64,000 nt of DNA from Frateuria edaphi (GTDB taxonomy: Bacteria > Pseudomonadota > Gammaproteobacteria > Xanthomonadales > Rhodanobacteraceae), in assembly GCF_021117405.1 (NCBI RefSeq), contig NZ_CP088251.1, positions 1,736,001 to 1,800,000 of the forward strand, given 5' to 3'. Below the pieces are notes generated by a model, which searched no databases, had not been told where the DNA came from, and was given only the letters and a program-made list of their open reading frames with translations. Positions within the stretch are counted from its first letter, which is position 1, and each line of letters opens with the position of its first letter. A program made the position numbers and the translations under genes. Positions 51,767 through 60,368 of the stretch are shown here, piece by piece.

Positions 51767-52380
51767 TAGGCGAACACCACCGAGTGGTCGGCGATCGCGT
51801 CGATCAGCTTGTGCGCGACGCCCGCGCGCACCGCCGGGCATCCCCAGCTGCGGCCCAACCGGCCCTGGCTCCGGGCGAAGGCTTCGCTCACGTAGCTGGC
51901 GCCATGGATCACGATCGCGCGTTCCTCCGCGCGGTCGTTGAAGCGTCCGTCGACACCCTTCAGCCGCAGCGAATAGCCGTTGTGCCCGGTGTAGGTGCCG
52001 TCGGTGACGAAGGTGCCCAGGCTCGACATCAGGCTGCCCGGCTGGTTGGAAAAACGCGTCGCCATGTTGTCGCCGCTGTTGCGCCCGTGCGCGACACGCT
52101 CCTGGAACAACAGGCGCGGCTGCTGGCCAAGCTGGAACACCCACAACCGGGGCGTGGTGGAGGGAAGCGAATAGTCGATCACACTCAGCGTGTTCGCCGG
52201 CCTGCTGCGTTGCACGCAGGTCAGCGCCCGGGACGCCAGCGCCAGCACTTTCGGATTGGCCTCGGGGGCCGCCTGGCTCAGGGCCCGGGCCAGGTTGTCG
52301 GCGGCGGCGGGAGATGCGCCGGCTGCCAGGGGGGCGAGCAAGAGCGCGGCGGCGGCAAGGCGTCGGGCGAAGGCAGGCAT
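51685..52380 (-). CDS. Murein L,D-transpeptidase-type catalytic protein (YkuD-like)
   Basis: 231 residues from ATG 52380. A signal peptide (MPAFARRLAAAALLLAPLAAGASPAAA) precedes a catalytic domain with VIHGASYVSEAFARSQGRLGRSWGCPAVR (HGA and SWGCPA hold the His and Cys of the transpeptidase site). It belongs to the PF13645-like group related to YkuD and should act on periplasmic peptidoglycan. Its 3' end overlaps acetate kinase in the opposite direction. A second transpeptidase gene follows upstream, 53 bases away, in the same direction. Confidence 0.85.
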   Translation of the reverse strand: MPAFARRLAAAALLLAPLAAGASPAAADNLARALSQAAPEANPKVLALASRALTCVQRSRPANTLSVIDYSLPSTTPRLWVFQLGQQPRLLFQERVAHGRNSGDNMATRFSNQPGSLMSSLGTFVTDGTYTGHNGYSLRLKGVDGRFNDRAEERAIVIHGASYVSEAFARSQGRLGRSWGCPAVRAGVAHKLIDAIADHSVVFAYYPDPAWLQASKLLGDCSGGDEALSSR

Positions 52381-52433
52381 GTCGTGTGTGGCACTGAAAA
52401 ACGCAGCTTGCCGCGTCCTGCCTTAATAAAGCG

Positions 52434-53456
52434 CTAGGGATGGCCGGGTCCCGCCTTGGGAACCGCCTCCCGCGCCTCCAGCAGCGTGCCGTAGGGCACC
52501 GGCTGGCCGCCGCGCGCCGGCAGGTCGGTGACCAGCACCGTGGTTCCGGTCGCGATGCGCTCGCGCAACCGGGCGCCGAACGCGTCGGGCACCTTGAGCT
52601 CGCGTGCCAAGGCCCGCGGCGCGGGCGCCGGCCCCTCGCCCAGCACGCGATAGGCCGACCACAGTCCGCCGTTCTGTTCGGCCAGGCCGACGGCTTCCGC
52701 ACGCCGGACATACAGCAGCATGCCGCCGACGGTAAAACCCTCCGGCACGCTCAGGGGCGTGCTCGCGATCAACCGGCCCGACTGCAGCACGTAGAGCGCC
52801 CGGTCGTGGGTGCTCGCCACCACGCTGACCGGTCCGCCGTCGTCCGCCGGCCAGGGCTCGCCGTCCGCGCCCGCCGGCGCGGGTTCGGCGCCGCCCAGCC
52901 CGAGCGGGGCGATCGCCGCGGGATGATTGATCTGCGGGGGCGCCACACGCTGGTCGGTCACCACCACCACCGTGCCGCGCGGACTGATCTCGAACAGGCT
53001 CTCGGCAAAGCTATCCGGCAGGCGGATGCACCCGTGCGAGGCGGGATGGCCTGGCAGCGTGCCGGCGTGGAGCGCCAGCCCGTCCCAGGTCAGGCGCTGC
53101 ATGAAGGGCATCGGCGCGTTGTCGTAAAGGTTGGAACGGTGCTCGCGTTCCTTCTGCAGGATGGTGTAGACGCCGGTCGGCGTTTCGTGGCCGCTGCGTC
53201 CGGAGCTGATGCGGCTTGCGCCGATCGCCACGCCGTTTCGATAGACATACATGCGCTGTTCGTCGAGGCTGACCAGCATCACCATCGGCCCCACCGGGGC
53301 CAGTTCGGGGCGCCAGAACGGCTTGTCCGCGACACGGCCCGCAGCCGGCCACGCCAGGAGCGCCATGACGCTCCACAGGAACATGAGCAAGCCGGGGCGA
53401 ACCGCGCGGCGCGGTCCCGTCGCTCGCTCGAACTCGTCGAAACGTTCCACAGGCAT
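52434..53456 (-). CDS. L,D-transpeptidase (YkuD domain)
   Basis: 340 residues from ATG 53456; starts at 53477 and 53486 lie upstream of the transcription start expected from the Dnr-type box. A membrane segment (LLMFLWSVMALLAWPAAG, about residues 23-40) precedes the YkuD domain, MYVYRNGVAIGASRISSG ... LHAGTLPGHPASHGCIRLPD, with catalytic His and Cys in HPASHGCIR. The C-terminal 150 residues are Pro/Ala-rich with a second YkuD-like or substrate-binding part. It forms 3-3 peptide cross-links or attaches proteins to peptidoglycan. A box 54.5 bp upstream suggests remodelling of the wall in anoxia. Confidence 0.88.
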   Translation of the reverse strand: MPVERFDEFERATGPRRAVRPGLLMFLWSVMALLAWPAAGRVADKPFWRPELAPVGPMVMLVSLDEQRMYVYRNGVAIGASRISSGRSGHETPTGVYTILQKEREHRSNLYDNAPMPFMQRLTWDGLALHAGTLPGHPASHGCIRLPDSFAESLFEISPRGTVVVVTDQRVAPPQINHPAAIAPLGLGGAEPAPAGADGEPWPADDGGPVSVVASTHDRALYVLQSGRLIASTPLSVPEGFTVGGMLLYVRRAEAVGLAEQNGGLWSAYRVLGEGPAPAPRALARELKVPDAFGARLRERIATGTTVLVTDLPARGGQPVPYGTLLEAREAVPKAGPGHP

Positions 53457-53503
53457 CTCGCGTTGGGCCGGACGCATCCTCGTCAATGGAAGGCCGGATC
53501 CGG

Positions 53504-53517
53504 TTGACCAGGATCAA
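53504..53517 (-). promoter_or_regulatory. FNR/Dnr-type box upstream of the L,D-transpeptidase
   Basis: TTGACCAGGATCAA, identical to the box of the CBS operon; centre 53510.5 is 54.5 bp before ATG 53456. It is the last box found in the window. Confidence 0.58.
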
Positions 53518-53573
53518 CAGGGGACCGCGACAGTCGCCGGGGGTTCAGCCCGTTCGGCATGCACGCGACCGGA

Positions 53574-54224
53574 TCAGCCGTGCCGGTCCGCATCCGGCGG
53601 CCGGGCGACCGGCAGCCGCCAGCCGTAACGGATGGCCATGAAACGCAGGCCGAAACACAGGCCGGCGCCGGTCAGCGTGGTCGCCGTGGGCGGCATGTGC
53701 AGCAGATCGCCCAACACCACCACGCCGGCGCCCGCCAGCGCGGCCACCGCGTAGAGCTCGGCACGCAGCACCGCGGGGATGTCCGACACCAGCACGTCGC
53801 GCAGCATGCCGCCGCCGATGCCGGTGAGCATGCCCAGCAGCGCGGCCATGCCCGGCGGAAGATCGTAGGCGAGCGCCTTCTGCGCCCCGGCCACCGCGAA
53901 AAGGGCGAGCCCGGCCGCGTCCGACAGCTGCATCGGATTGCGCATGCGTTCGATGTCGGCATAACGGAAGAAGGTCAGCAGGCCGGCCAGCAGCGATACG
54001 CCGAGGTAGCGCCAGTCCTCGATGGCCGCCGGCGGCGTGGCGCCGATCAGCAGGTCTCGGGTGATGCCGCCGGCACTGCTCGCGGCGAAGGAGAGCACCA
54101 GTACGCCGAACAGGTCCAGGCCGCGCCGCACGGCGACCAGCGCGCCGCTGAGCGCAAACACGAACGTGCCGAACAGGTCCAGGACCAGAAGCAGCGTGTG
54201 GAGCGCCCGCGTCGTGTCGATCAT
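53574..54224 (-). CDS. TRIC/YicG family inner-membrane channel
   Basis: 216 residues from ATG 54224 with about seven membrane segments in two related halves: FGTFVFALSGALVAVRRGLDLFGVLVL and the later DAAGLALFAVAGAQKAL (the paired SG/AG helix breaks of UPF0126). The motif GGITRDLLIG and GGGMLRDVL repeat the G-G-x-x-R-D pattern. Bacterial TRIC proteins form trimeric cation channels. The gene is unlinked to a box and its promoter is not evident. It may export amino acids or ions; not resolved. Confidence 0.88.
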   Translation of the reverse strand: MIDTTRALHTLLLVLDLFGTFVFALSGALVAVRRGLDLFGVLVLSFAASSAGGITRDLLIGATPPAAIEDWRYLGVSLLAGLLTFFRYADIERMRNPMQLSDAAGLALFAVAGAQKALAYDLPPGMAALLGMLTGIGGGMLRDVLVSDIPAVLRAELYAVAALAGAGVVVLGDLLHMPPTATTLTGAGLCFGLRFMAIRYGWRLPVARPPDADRHG

Positions 54225-54371
54225 TTGTTGCCCTGCCCCGTTCCATGCGTTCGCCCGCTGCAGCTTAAAGCAGGTGCGCGGGTCCGTCTTTCATGTGGCC
54301 GGCTGGTCACGGGACGCGGACGACACCCTTGCGACCATCGACGCAACTTTTCTCGATCGAAGGAGCCGTCC

Positions 54372-54701
54372 ATGACGATGTCCGCTTCCGCCCAGAGCTG
54401 CATCCAGGATTGCCTGCGCTGCTACCAGTCCTGTCAGTCGAACGCGGCAGGCATGTGCCTGGAACAGGGCGGCGCGCACGTGGCGCCGGAACACATGCGC
54501 TTGATGTTGAGCTGCGCGGAGGTCTGCCGTACCGCGGCGGCGGTGATGCTCGACCAGTCGCCCCAGCATCCTGCGATGTGTCGCGCCTGCGCCGAATTCT
54601 GCGCCGCCTGCGCGGAGAGTTGCGCCAAGGTCGGTGGCATGGACGAGTGCGTGCAGGCGTGCCGGACCTGCGCGGAAAGTTGCCGCAAGATGGCTGCATG
54701 A
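54372..54701 (+). CDS. Cytosolic copper storage protein (four-helix bundle, Csp type)
   Basis: 109 residues from ATG 54372 with 16 cysteines at positions 10, 14, 17, 21, 29, 48, 52, 70, 73, 77, 80, 84, 93, 97, 100 and 104. Their CxxxC and CxxC spacing along helices is that of the DUF326/Csp family, in which the inside of a four-helix bundle binds many Cu(I) ions. No signal peptide, so it should act in the cytoplasm like Csp3. It stands just before the CopL-CopA-CopB genes in the same direction. Confidence 0.9.
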   Translation: MTMSASAQSCIQDCLRCYQSCQSNAAGMCLEQGGAHVAPEHMRLMLSCAEVCRTAAAVMLDQSPQHPAMCRACAEFCAACAESCAKVGGMDECVQACRTCAESCRKMAA

Positions 54702-54798
54702 AGCCACCGTCAAGGTGTGCATGCCGCGGTACGCCTTCCGATCCCCTGCACATGCGCCGCCGCATGCTTCGATCCTGTTCCGACCAAAGGAGGTCACC

Positions 54799-55149
54799 AT
54801 GAAAACGCTTGCGCATCATCCGCTGACCGGAGTGCTCGCCGGCCTGCTTCTCGCGCTGGCAAGCGGGGGCGTGGCGCTGGCCCAGAACACCATGCCGACC
54901 GACAGTGCCCATGATCCGGACACCATGGGCACCATGCACGGCGGGCACGACCAGATGAAGAGCATGCACATGAACATGATGGGCATGCATGCGATGCCCG
55001 CGACGGTGAATTCGGTGGACAAACAGACCGGCCTGGTGGACGTCGATGCCGAGGGCATGTCGCTGAAGGTGCATTTCCCGCCCGCGGCGGTGGCGAACCT
55101 CGCCGCCGGCGACAAGATCACGGTGCATATGGGTTACAGCAAGCCGTAA
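54799..55149 (+). CDS. Periplasmic Met/His-rich copper-binding protein
   Basis: 116 residues from ATG 54799 with a near-perfect ribosome site AAAGGAGGT at 54786-54794. A signal peptide (to about residue 29, GGVALAQ) is followed by a Met/His-rich region, DTMGTMHGGHDQMKSMHMNMMGMHAMP (residues about 45-70, cited as MHGGHDQMKS and MNMMGMHAM), then a small beta-barrel-like end VNSVDKQTGLVDVDAEGMSLKVHF. The end resembles CusF/YgaP-type OB folds that bind Cu(I). It probably carries copper in the periplasm for the Cop system. Confidence 0.8.
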   Translation: MKTLAHHPLTGVLAGLLLALASGGVALAQNTMPTDSAHDPDTMGTMHGGHDQMKSMHMNMMGMHAMPATVNSVDKQTGLVDVDAEGMSLKVHFPPAAVANLAAGDKITVHMGYSKP

Positions 55150-55208
55150 GGCCGCATGGAGCATCCTCCAGGGTTGAGGGGGTGGGATCGTGTCGGTACG
55201 CTGGCGGC

Positions 55209-55613
55209 ATGTCCCCGTCGCTGCGCCTGATCGCACGTTCCCGTGGCCTTCGCGCCCTGGGCCTGCTGGCGTGGCTGATGCTGGTGTTGAGCTCGCTGAC
55301 CGGCGCGCCCTTCGGCATGGTGCAGGCCCACGTGGCGACGGGTTCCCACGCGAGAGCAATGGTTGCCCAGCCCACTCATCCGGGCGTGGCGCACCTGCTG
55401 TCGCAGGATGACTGCCACCACGCGCACGACCGCTTCTGCGGCGGCGCCCTCGGGCACGCGTGCGGCTGCGCCGGCCTGTGCGCCAGCGCCGTGCCGGCGA
55501 TGCCCGCCAGCGCGATGACCGCCCTGCCCGCCACGCGAGCCTACGCTCCGCCCTTGCAGGTGCGCGCACCTTCGACGCCGAGGGTGCCGCCGCTGCGACC
55601 ACCGTTGGCCTGA
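55209..55613 (+). CDS. copL: CopL family metal-binding regulatory protein
   Basis: 134 residues from ATG 55209; a longer start at 55182 is possible. One hydrophobic segment (LGLLAWLMLVLSSLTGAP, about residues 18-35) precedes a Cys/His-rich part, DDCHHAHDRFCGGALGHACGCAGLCAS (read as CHHAHDRFCGG and GHACGCAGLC). In Xanthomonas, copL lies directly before copAB and is needed for copper induction. Position and composition match. The mode of action is unknown. Confidence 0.78.
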   Translation: MSPSLRLIARSRGLRALGLLAWLMLVLSSLTGAPFGMVQAHVATGSHARAMVAQPTHPGVAHLLSQDDCHHAHDRFCGGALGHACGCAGLCASAVPAMPASAMTALPATRAYAPPLQVRAPSTPRVPPLRPPLA

Positions 55614-55711
55614 CTCTCCGTCTTCCCTGCCTTGCGCGGTCGCAACGCCTGTTGCTGCCCGCACCGTGATGTGTCGCGCCGGCAATGCCGGCGCCTCCGG
55701 AGAGTTTCCCC

Positions 55712-57445
55712 ATGAAGTGGTTTCACCCATCCCCGACGGCCGACCTGTCGCGCCGGCGTTTTGTCCAGGGCGTGGCCGTCGGCGGTGCGGTCGCCGGCTT
55801 CGGGCTGCTGCGCCCGTCCAGCGCCCGGGCGTTGGCCAGCCCAGGCCAGCCCACCGTGCTCCGTGGCACCGACTTCCACCTGGAGGTCGCGGAAACGCCG
55901 GTCAACTACACCGGCGTGGTGCGTCCAGCCACCACCGTCAACGGCAGCGTGCCGGGTCCGACCCTGCGCTGGAAGGAAGGCACCACCGTCGCCCTGCGCG
56001 TGACCAACCGGTTGCGCGCCCCCACCTCGATCCACTGGCACGGCATCCTGCTGCCCTTCCAGATGGACGGCGTGCCCGGCCTGGCTTTCGATGGCATCGC
56101 GCCGGGCGAGACCTTCGTCTACCGCTTCGAGGTGCGCCAGTCGGGCACCTACTGGTACCACTCGCACTCGGGTTTCCAGGAGCAGACCGGATTGTTCGGG
56201 CCGCTGGTGATCGAACCGGCCGGACCGGAGCGCTACCCCACCGACCGCGACTACGTGGTCATGCTCAACGACTGGACCGACGAGGATCCCGAACGCATCT
56301 TCGCCAGGCTCAAGAAGCGCAGCGACTACTACAACTTCCACCAGCCGGCCGTGCCGGACTTCTTCCGCGATGCGCGGGAGCACGGACTGAGCCAGGCGCT
56401 GGCCATGCGCCGGATGTGGAACCGGATGCGCATGAATCCCACCGACCTGTCCGATGTCGGCGGCTACACCTACACCTACCTCATGAACGGCGCGGCGCCG
56501 GCCGGCAACTGGACGGGGCTTTTCAGGCCCGGCGAGAAAATCCGCCTGCGCTTCATCAACGGCTCGTCCTCGACGATCTTCGACGTCCGCATCCCGGGGC
56601 TGAAGATGACAGTGATCTCGGCCGACGGGCAGGACATCCACCCGGTGCCGGTGGACGAGTTCCGCATCTCGGTCGCCGAGACCTACGACGTGATCGTCGA
56701 GCCGCAGGACGAGCGCGCCTACACCGTGTTCGCCCAGTCGATCGACCGCAGCGGCTATGCCCGCGGCACGCTGGCGCCACGCGAAGGAATGGAAGCCGAC
56801 GTGCCCGCCATGGACCCGCGCGTGTGGCTGGGCATGCGCGACATGATGGGTGCCATGCCGATGGAAGCCGCGGGCGACCATCACGGAACGACGCACGCGC
56901 CTGGCATGGCGATGGCCCAGTCCCCTGCGGTCCATCACGCGCGCAGCGAATACGGCGCCGGCGTGGACATGCGCGTGGACACGCCGCGCACCAACCTGGA
57001 CGACCCCGGCATCGGCCTGCGCGACAACGGCCGCCGGGCGCTGACCTATGCCGACCTGCGCTCGCTGGATGGGCCGATCGACCCGCGCGAACCCGAGCGC
57101 GAGATCGAGCTGCACCTGACCGGCAACATGGAACGCTTCATGTGGTCGTTCGACGGCCTGGAGTTCGCGCGGGCCAGGCCGATGCACTTCAACTTCGGCG
57201 AGCGCCTGCGCATCGTGCTGGTCAACGACACGATGATGAATCACCCGATCCACCTGCACGGCATGTTCAGCGAACTGGAGGATCCGGACGGGCGATTCCT
57301 GGCCCGCAAACACACCATCAACGTGCAGCCGGCGCAGCGGGTCTCCTACCGCGTCAGCGCCGACGCCCCCGGGCGCTGGGCCTACCACTGCCACCTGATG
57401 TACCACATGGAAGCGGGCATGTTCCGCGAGGTGGTGGTGTCATGA
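55712..57445 (+). CDS. copA: Periplasmic multicopper oxidase CopA
   Basis: 577 residues from ATG 55712 with a Tat signal, LSRRRFVQGVAVGG. Copper-ligand motifs are complete: SIHWHGILLP, YWYHSHSGFQEQ, HPIHLHGMF and YHCHLMYHMEAGMF. A Met/His-rich insert (MRDMMGAMPMEAAGDHHG, about residues 375-392) is typical of CopA and PcoA. It oxidises Cu(I) to Cu(II) and sequesters copper in the periplasm. Its stop overlaps the copB start (ATGA). Confidence 0.95.
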   Translation: MKWFHPSPTADLSRRRFVQGVAVGGAVAGFGLLRPSSARALASPGQPTVLRGTDFHLEVAETPVNYTGVVRPATTVNGSVPGPTLRWKEGTTVALRVTNRLRAPTSIHWHGILLPFQMDGVPGLAFDGIAPGETFVYRFEVRQSGTYWYHSHSGFQEQTGLFGPLVIEPAGPERYPTDRDYVVMLNDWTDEDPERIFARLKKRSDYYNFHQPAVPDFFRDAREHGLSQALAMRRMWNRMRMNPTDLSDVGGYTYTYLMNGAAPAGNWTGLFRPGEKIRLRFINGSSSTIFDVRIPGLKMTVISADGQDIHPVPVDEFRISVAETYDVIVEPQDERAYTVFAQSIDRSGYARGTLAPREGMEADVPAMDPRVWLGMRDMMGAMPMEAAGDHHGTTHAPGMAMAQSPAVHHARSEYGAGVDMRVDTPRTNLDDPGIGLRDNGRRALTYADLRSLDGPIDPREPEREIELHLTGNMERFMWSFDGLEFARARPMHFNFGERLRIVLVNDTMMNHPIHLHGMFSELEDPDGRFLARKHTINVQPAQRVSYRVSADAPGRWAYHCHLMYHMEAGMFREVVVS

Positions 57446-58644
57446 GTCGCCGCATCCTTCCCTTGCGCGCACTCGCGCTGGCGCTCGGCGGCGCCCCGCT
57501 GTCGCTGGCTCCGTTCATGGCATTTGCGCAGACGGCACCGGCACCCGCCAGTAGCGCGGCAGGCGCGGAACAGGAACGCGACATGCCCGCATCGGCGGCC
57601 ACCGCCCCCGCGCCGGTCATGCCGACCGCGGCGTCTCCTTCGCGACCCGAAACCGCTGTCCCTGCGATGAACCCATCGGGGAACGTGGACCACGACTCCA
57701 TGGAAGGCATCGACCACGACTCCATGGAGGGCATGGACCACGACTCCATGGAGGGCATGGACCACGACTCCATGGAGGGCATGGACCACGGCTCCATGAA
57801 GGGCATGGACCACGGCTCCATGAAGGGCATGGACCACGGCTCAATAAAGGGCATGGACCACGGCTCCATGAAGGGCTTGGACCATGGCTCGATGCAGGGC
57901 ATGAAACATGGCGCCATGCAGCGCGGCAGTCCGCCATCTGGCGCCCGCAGTCCGGACTACTCCGATGGCATCGCCTACGGCCCCACCCACGGCATGGGCA
58001 TGGCGATGGAAGGCGACGCCCGCTACGGCATGCTGCTGTTCGATCAGCTGGAAGCGTTCCACGGCCGGGACGGCAACGGCCAGCAGTGGGATATCGAAGG
58101 TTGGTACGGCACCGACTACGACAAGCTGTGGCTGCGCACCGAGGGCGAGCGGCGCAGTGGCCGGCTGGAGGACGCCAGTAGCGAACTGCTGTGGATCCAC
58201 GCGGTCGCCGCCTTCTGGAACACCCAGCTCGGTGTGCGCACGGACGCCGGCGAAGGACCGGACCGATCATGGGCCGCCTTCGGCCTGCAGGGCCTCGCGC
58301 CCTACTGGTTCGAACTGGAGGCCACCGGCTACGTGGGGCCGGCGGGTCGCACAGCGGCACGCTTCCGCGCCGAGTACGAACTGCTGTTCACCCAGCGCCT
58401 GATCCTGCAGCCGGAATTCGAAGCCAACGCGTACGGCAGGTCGGACCCGGCGCGGGGGCTGGGCAGCGGTGTCTCCGACATGTCGCTGGGTTTGCGCCTA
58501 CGCTATGAGTTCCACCGGCAGTTCGCGCCCTACGTGGGCGTCGTCTGGTCCCGCCGCTTCGGCGGCACGGCGGACCTGGCCCGCCAGCACGGGCAAGACC
58601 GGTTCGACCGGCAGTGGGTGGCCGGCGTCCGCATCTGGTTCTGA
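57442..58644 (+). CDS. copB: Outer-membrane copper resistance protein CopB with octapeptide repeats
   Basis: 400 residues from ATG 57442. After a signal peptide (to about residue 29) and an Ala/Pro-rich linker comes a block of nine octapeptides of the type DH[D/G]SM[E/K]G[M/I] (residues 83-154), rich in possible copper ligands. The remainder (about 170-400) is the CopB beta-barrel: GMLLFDQLEAFHGRDGNGQQWDIEGWYG, SELLWIHAVAAFWNTQLGVR and the final GVRIWF. It is coupled to copA and probably limits copper entry at the outer membrane. Confidence 0.93.
   Translation: MSRRILPLRALALALGGAPLSLAPFMAFAQTAPAPASSAAGAEQERDMPASAATAPAPVMPTAASPSRPETAVPAMNPSGNVDHDSMEGIDHDSMEGMDHDSMEGMDHDSMEGMDHGSMKGMDHGSMKGMDHGSIKGMDHGSMKGLDHGSMQGMKHGAMQRGSPPSGARSPDYSDGIAYGPTHGMGMAMEGDARYGMLLFDQLEAFHGRDGNGQQWDIEGWYGTDYDKLWLRTEGERRSGRLEDASSELLWIHAVAAFWNTQLGVRTDAGEGPDRSWAAFGLQGLAPYWFELEATGYVGPAGRTAARFRAEYELLFTQRLILQPEFEANAYGRSDPARGLGSGVSDMSLGLRLRYEFHRQFAPYVGVVWSRRFGGTADLARQHGQDRFDRQWVAGVRIWF
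57688..57903 (+). repeat. Nine tandem 24-bp repeats within copB
   Basis: Units begin at 57688 and every 24 bases to 57880, each coding D-H-[DG]-S-M-[EK/Q]-G-[MIL]. The DNA copies are nearly identical (GACCACGACTCCATGGAGGG-type), first four with DS-E, later ones GS-K. A worn tenth copy (KHGAMQRG) follows. Copy number probably varies between strains. Confidence 0.95.
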
Positions 58645-58653
58645 GGGATCACC

Positions 58654-59715
58654 ATGAAACGAGGCATCACGCAGTACGGCATCGGCGCCGCGGTCCTGCT
58701 CGTCATCCTGGTCGCGGGCGGCGCGGTCTTCGTCTACTCGGGGCTCTACAACGTCGGCGCGGACAATCATCACGCGCGCCCCGTGTTCGCCCTCATGCAG
58801 ACCCTGCGCGAGCGCTCGATCGCCGTGCGGGCGCGCGACATCGCCGTGCCCGATCTCCGGGACCCGCAACGGATCCTCAAGGGCGCCGGCCAGTACGCCG
58901 CGATGTGCACGGACTGCCACCTCAAGCCCGGCATGGACGACTCGGAGATACGCCCTGGCCTCTACCCGCAACCGCCCAACCTGTCGCAGGTGCGGGTCGA
59001 CCCGCGGGCGGCGTTCTGGACCATCAAGCACGGCATCAAGATGAGCGCCATGCCGGCCTGGGGCACGACGCACGACGACCCGACCATCTGGAGCATGGTC
59101 GCCTTCCTGCAGAAGCTGCCCGACATGTCCGCACAGGAATACGAGGCCATGGTCGCCAGGGCGCCGCCGGACGAGGACATGGACATGGGCGACAAGGACG
59201 GCCCTCGACATCCGGGTGACGAGGCCGGGCACGTGCATCACCAGGGCGGGCCCGGCAGCATGGCCGACGCCCCCGCACGCCCCTCGCCCATGCATGCGGA
59301 TGCAGCGCTCTCGCTCGACGGCCTCGCGCCGCGCGCAGCGCCGGATGCGGAAGCGACCGCGCAGGCCTTCCACGGTGCGCTGGAACACGGCGACCGCGCG
59401 GTGGTCCTGGGCATCCTGGCGCCGGAGGCGACCATCACCGAAGCCGGCCAGACCCAGTCGCGCGAGGCCTACGCGGCACACCATCTGGGCGAAGACCTGG
59501 CCTTCATGAAACACGCCAAGGTCATGCCGCTCTGGATGGGATCGATGTCCATGGGCGAGGCGGCCACCGTCGGCAGCACGATGCGCATCGTCATCACCGA
59601 CGCGGGCAAACCGCGAACCCTGCGTGGCAAGGAACGGCTCACCCTGAAGAAGCTCGGCTCGGCCTGGAAGATCATCGCCGTGCAATGGCAGACCACCCCG
59701 GAGACCCAACCATGA
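58654..59715 (+). CDS. Membrane-anchored cytochrome c fused to a SnoaL/DUF4440-like domain
   Basis: 353 residues from ATG 58654. One N-terminal membrane segment (VLLVILVAGGAVFVYSGLYNVGADN) is followed by a class I cytochrome c with heme motif MCTDCH near residues 85-90 and possible Met ligand in KMSAMPAWG (about 130). A His/Met/Asp-rich linker (about 175-215) leads to a C-terminal domain, AEATAQAFHGALEHGDRAVV ... KLGSAWKIIAVQW, of the SnoaL/NTF2-like type. It lies nine bases after copB and overlaps the DUF411 gene, so it belongs to the copper operon and may oxidise or pass electrons in periplasmic copper handling. Confidence 0.82.
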   Translation: MKRGITQYGIGAAVLLVILVAGGAVFVYSGLYNVGADNHHARPVFALMQTLRERSIAVRARDIAVPDLRDPQRILKGAGQYAAMCTDCHLKPGMDDSEIRPGLYPQPPNLSQVRVDPRAAFWTIKHGIKMSAMPAWGTTHDDPTIWSMVAFLQKLPDMSAQEYEAMVARAPPDEDMDMGDKDGPRHPGDEAGHVHHQGGPGSMADAPARPSPMHADAALSLDGLAPRAAPDAEATAQAFHGALEHGDRAVVLGILAPEATITEAGQTQSREAYAAHHLGEDLAFMKHAKVMPLWMGSMSMGEAATVGSTMRIVITDAGKPRTLRGKERLTLKKLGSAWKIIAVQWQTTPETQP

Positions 59716-60167
59716 ACACCCGCACCACCTTGCTGCGCCGCCTGGCGTTCGCCCTGGCGCTGGCACTGCCGCTCGCCGCGGTCGCCGCGCCCGTCGCGGA
59801 GGTCTACCGCGATCCCTCCTGCGGTTGCTGCAAGGCGTGGATCGCCTACCTGCGCGACCACGGCTACACCGTGGTCGACCATGAGGAACCCGCCATGGCC
59901 ACGCTCAAGCAGCGCCTGGGCGTCCCGGGCGAGGCGGCCTCGTGCCACACGGCGCGGATCGGCGGCTACGTCATCGAAGGCCACGTCCCGGTGGAGGACA
60001 TCCGCAAGCTGCTCGCCGAGCATCCGCACGCCCGCGGCCTGGCTGCGCCGGGCATGCCGATGGGTTCGCCCGGGATGGAGATGGGAACGGCCCAGCGCTA
60101 TCCGGTACTGCTGATCGGAACCGATGGCAGCACGCGGGTATTCGCCATGCACGGGCCGGACGCCTGA
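59712..60167 (+). CDS. DUF411 periplasmic metal-binding protein
   Basis: 151 residues from ATG 59712 (overlap ATGA). Signal peptide to about residue 26 (LALPLAAVAA), then the DUF411 hallmark VYRDPSCGCCKAWIAYLRDHGY with the CGCC pair, GEAASCHTARIGGYVIEGHVP and a Met-rich tail GMPMGSPGMEMG. Members accompany copper and silver resistance genes; the thioredoxin-like fold with CxxC-type cysteines is thought to bind Cu(I). It ends the copA-copB-cytochrome-DUF411 operon. Confidence 0.9.
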   Translation: MNTRTTLLRRLAFALALALPLAAVAAPVAEVYRDPSCGCCKAWIAYLRDHGYTVVDHEEPAMATLKQRLGVPGEAASCHTARIGGYVIEGHVPVEDIRKLLAEHPHARGLAAPGMPMGSPGMEMGTAQRYPVLLIGTDGSTRVFAMHGPDA

Positions 60168-60368
60168 AGCCGTTGGCCGCCAGCCTTCGCTTCCACGGAC
60201 CTGCCGACGCCTCGCCCGATCAGCCTTGCAGCTTCACGCATGTCTTGAGGGCCGCTGGCGCCGGTCCATCCTGCACGAGTGGCATCGGGCCGGGGCCGGT
60301 CTGGGCGATGGCAGCGCGCAACGGCGTTTCCATTGGATGATGTAGCCCCGCGACCGACGTGAGCCCGC

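Noticed and set aside
53470-53490. CATCCTCGTCAA-like half site near the L,D-transpeptidase start
   Set aside because: Only one half matches the motif; the full box at 53504-53517 explains the promoter better.
57688-57903. CRISPR-like array
   Set aside because: The 24-bp units are contiguous with no spacers and encode a regular octapeptide in frame.
57354-57917. Antisense Met/Pro/Ser-rich repeat protein opposite copB
   Set aside because: It is the reverse reading of the copB minisatellite; the sense gene has signal peptide, family barrel and operon context.
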